Source: JAWXCB01 sp034440455 (lineage in GTDB: Bacteria; Bacteroidota; Bacteroidia; Chitinophagales; CAIOSU01). From it: 64,000 bases of DNA. Shown one piece after another: positions 63,999-64,000 of the stretch (within the stretch, counting starts at the first letter, position 1; each line of letters opens with the position of its first letter). The stretch lies in the NCBI GenBank assembly GCA_034440455.1, contig JAWXCB010000078.1:1-64000 (forward strand), written 5' to 3'. The translations under genes and the position numbers were made by a program. The notes under the pieces were generated by a model that was not told the origin of the DNA, made no database searches, and worked only from the letters and a program-made list of their open reading frames with translations.

Positions 63999-64000
63999 TG

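Noticed and set aside
1..64000. tRNA, rRNA or riboswitch genes
   Set aside because: I looked for these in intergenic stretches and saw no convincing cloverleaf, rRNA motif or riboswitch core; a covariance-model scan would be decisive.

Overview
The window reads as chromosomal DNA of a Bacteroidota bacterium, most likely an environmental member of the Chitinophagia/Saprospiria side of the phylum. This rests on protein families rather than a database hit. Four or five secreted proteins end in type IX secretion (T9SS) type A sorting domains with YPNPF-like motifs. RpoD is the short phylum form without region 1.1. There is a Bacteroidota START-like protein, a lipidated TamA homologue (TamL), and two bacillithiol-related genes. 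Translation starts are A-rich and lack clear Shine-Dalgarno sequences, and a few TAnnTTTG boxes resemble the phylum's -7 promoter element. I found no rRNA, tRNA or CRISPR.

Layout. 1-6.0 kb: a crotonase, a secreted protein with a possible clan-CD peptidase dyad, small hypotheticals, an HlyD-type adaptor and an acyl-CoA carboxylase beta subunit. 6.2-11.5 kb: a 1762-aa T9SS protein with two VWA/DUF11 modules around a 19-unit cysteine-rich array. 11.5-19.1 kb: a small cluster of secreted or lipid-binding proteins, an acyltransferase, ffh, an integral membrane protein, rpoD and a START-like protein with a histone-H1-like tail. 19.1-21.5 kb: an accessory scar holding a decayed RHS 3' end, a coupled YwqK-like lipoprotein, a frameshifted HsdR 3' end and a group II intron remnant. 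21.5-32.9 kb: tamL (frameshifted) back to back with an rRNA methyltransferase, then purC, a DUF212 protein, lipoproteins, a nitroreductase, an M23 peptidase, an aminotransferase and a heptose kinase. 33.2-41.7 kb: a broken SGNH hydrolase, a DinB/YfiT protein, a GDPD-ppk1-ppx cluster (lipid phosphodiester and polyphosphate metabolism), a T9SS cytochrome-like protein and a T9SS SGNH hydrolase. 42-47.9 kb: a 1977-aa T9SS protein built from two kinds of about 130-aa repeat. 48.3-52.7 kb: galM-like, then DUF1573-yajC-ybbR-coaE, then bshB1. 53.0-64 kb: the C-terminal 3658 residues of a giant T9SS protein, with 56 repeats of about 51 aa followed by six PKD/Ig-like modules, open at the window edge.

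The unusual content is the three giant, cysteine-patterned, T9SS-exported surface proteins, the RHS/immunity/restriction scar, and several genes broken by single bases (tamL, the SGNH hydrolase, RHS, HsdR). Those breaks are either real decay or local consensus errors. Small palindromic and MITE-like repeats lie between genes at 24.6, 25.5, 33.1, 39.5 and 40.5-40.7 kb.
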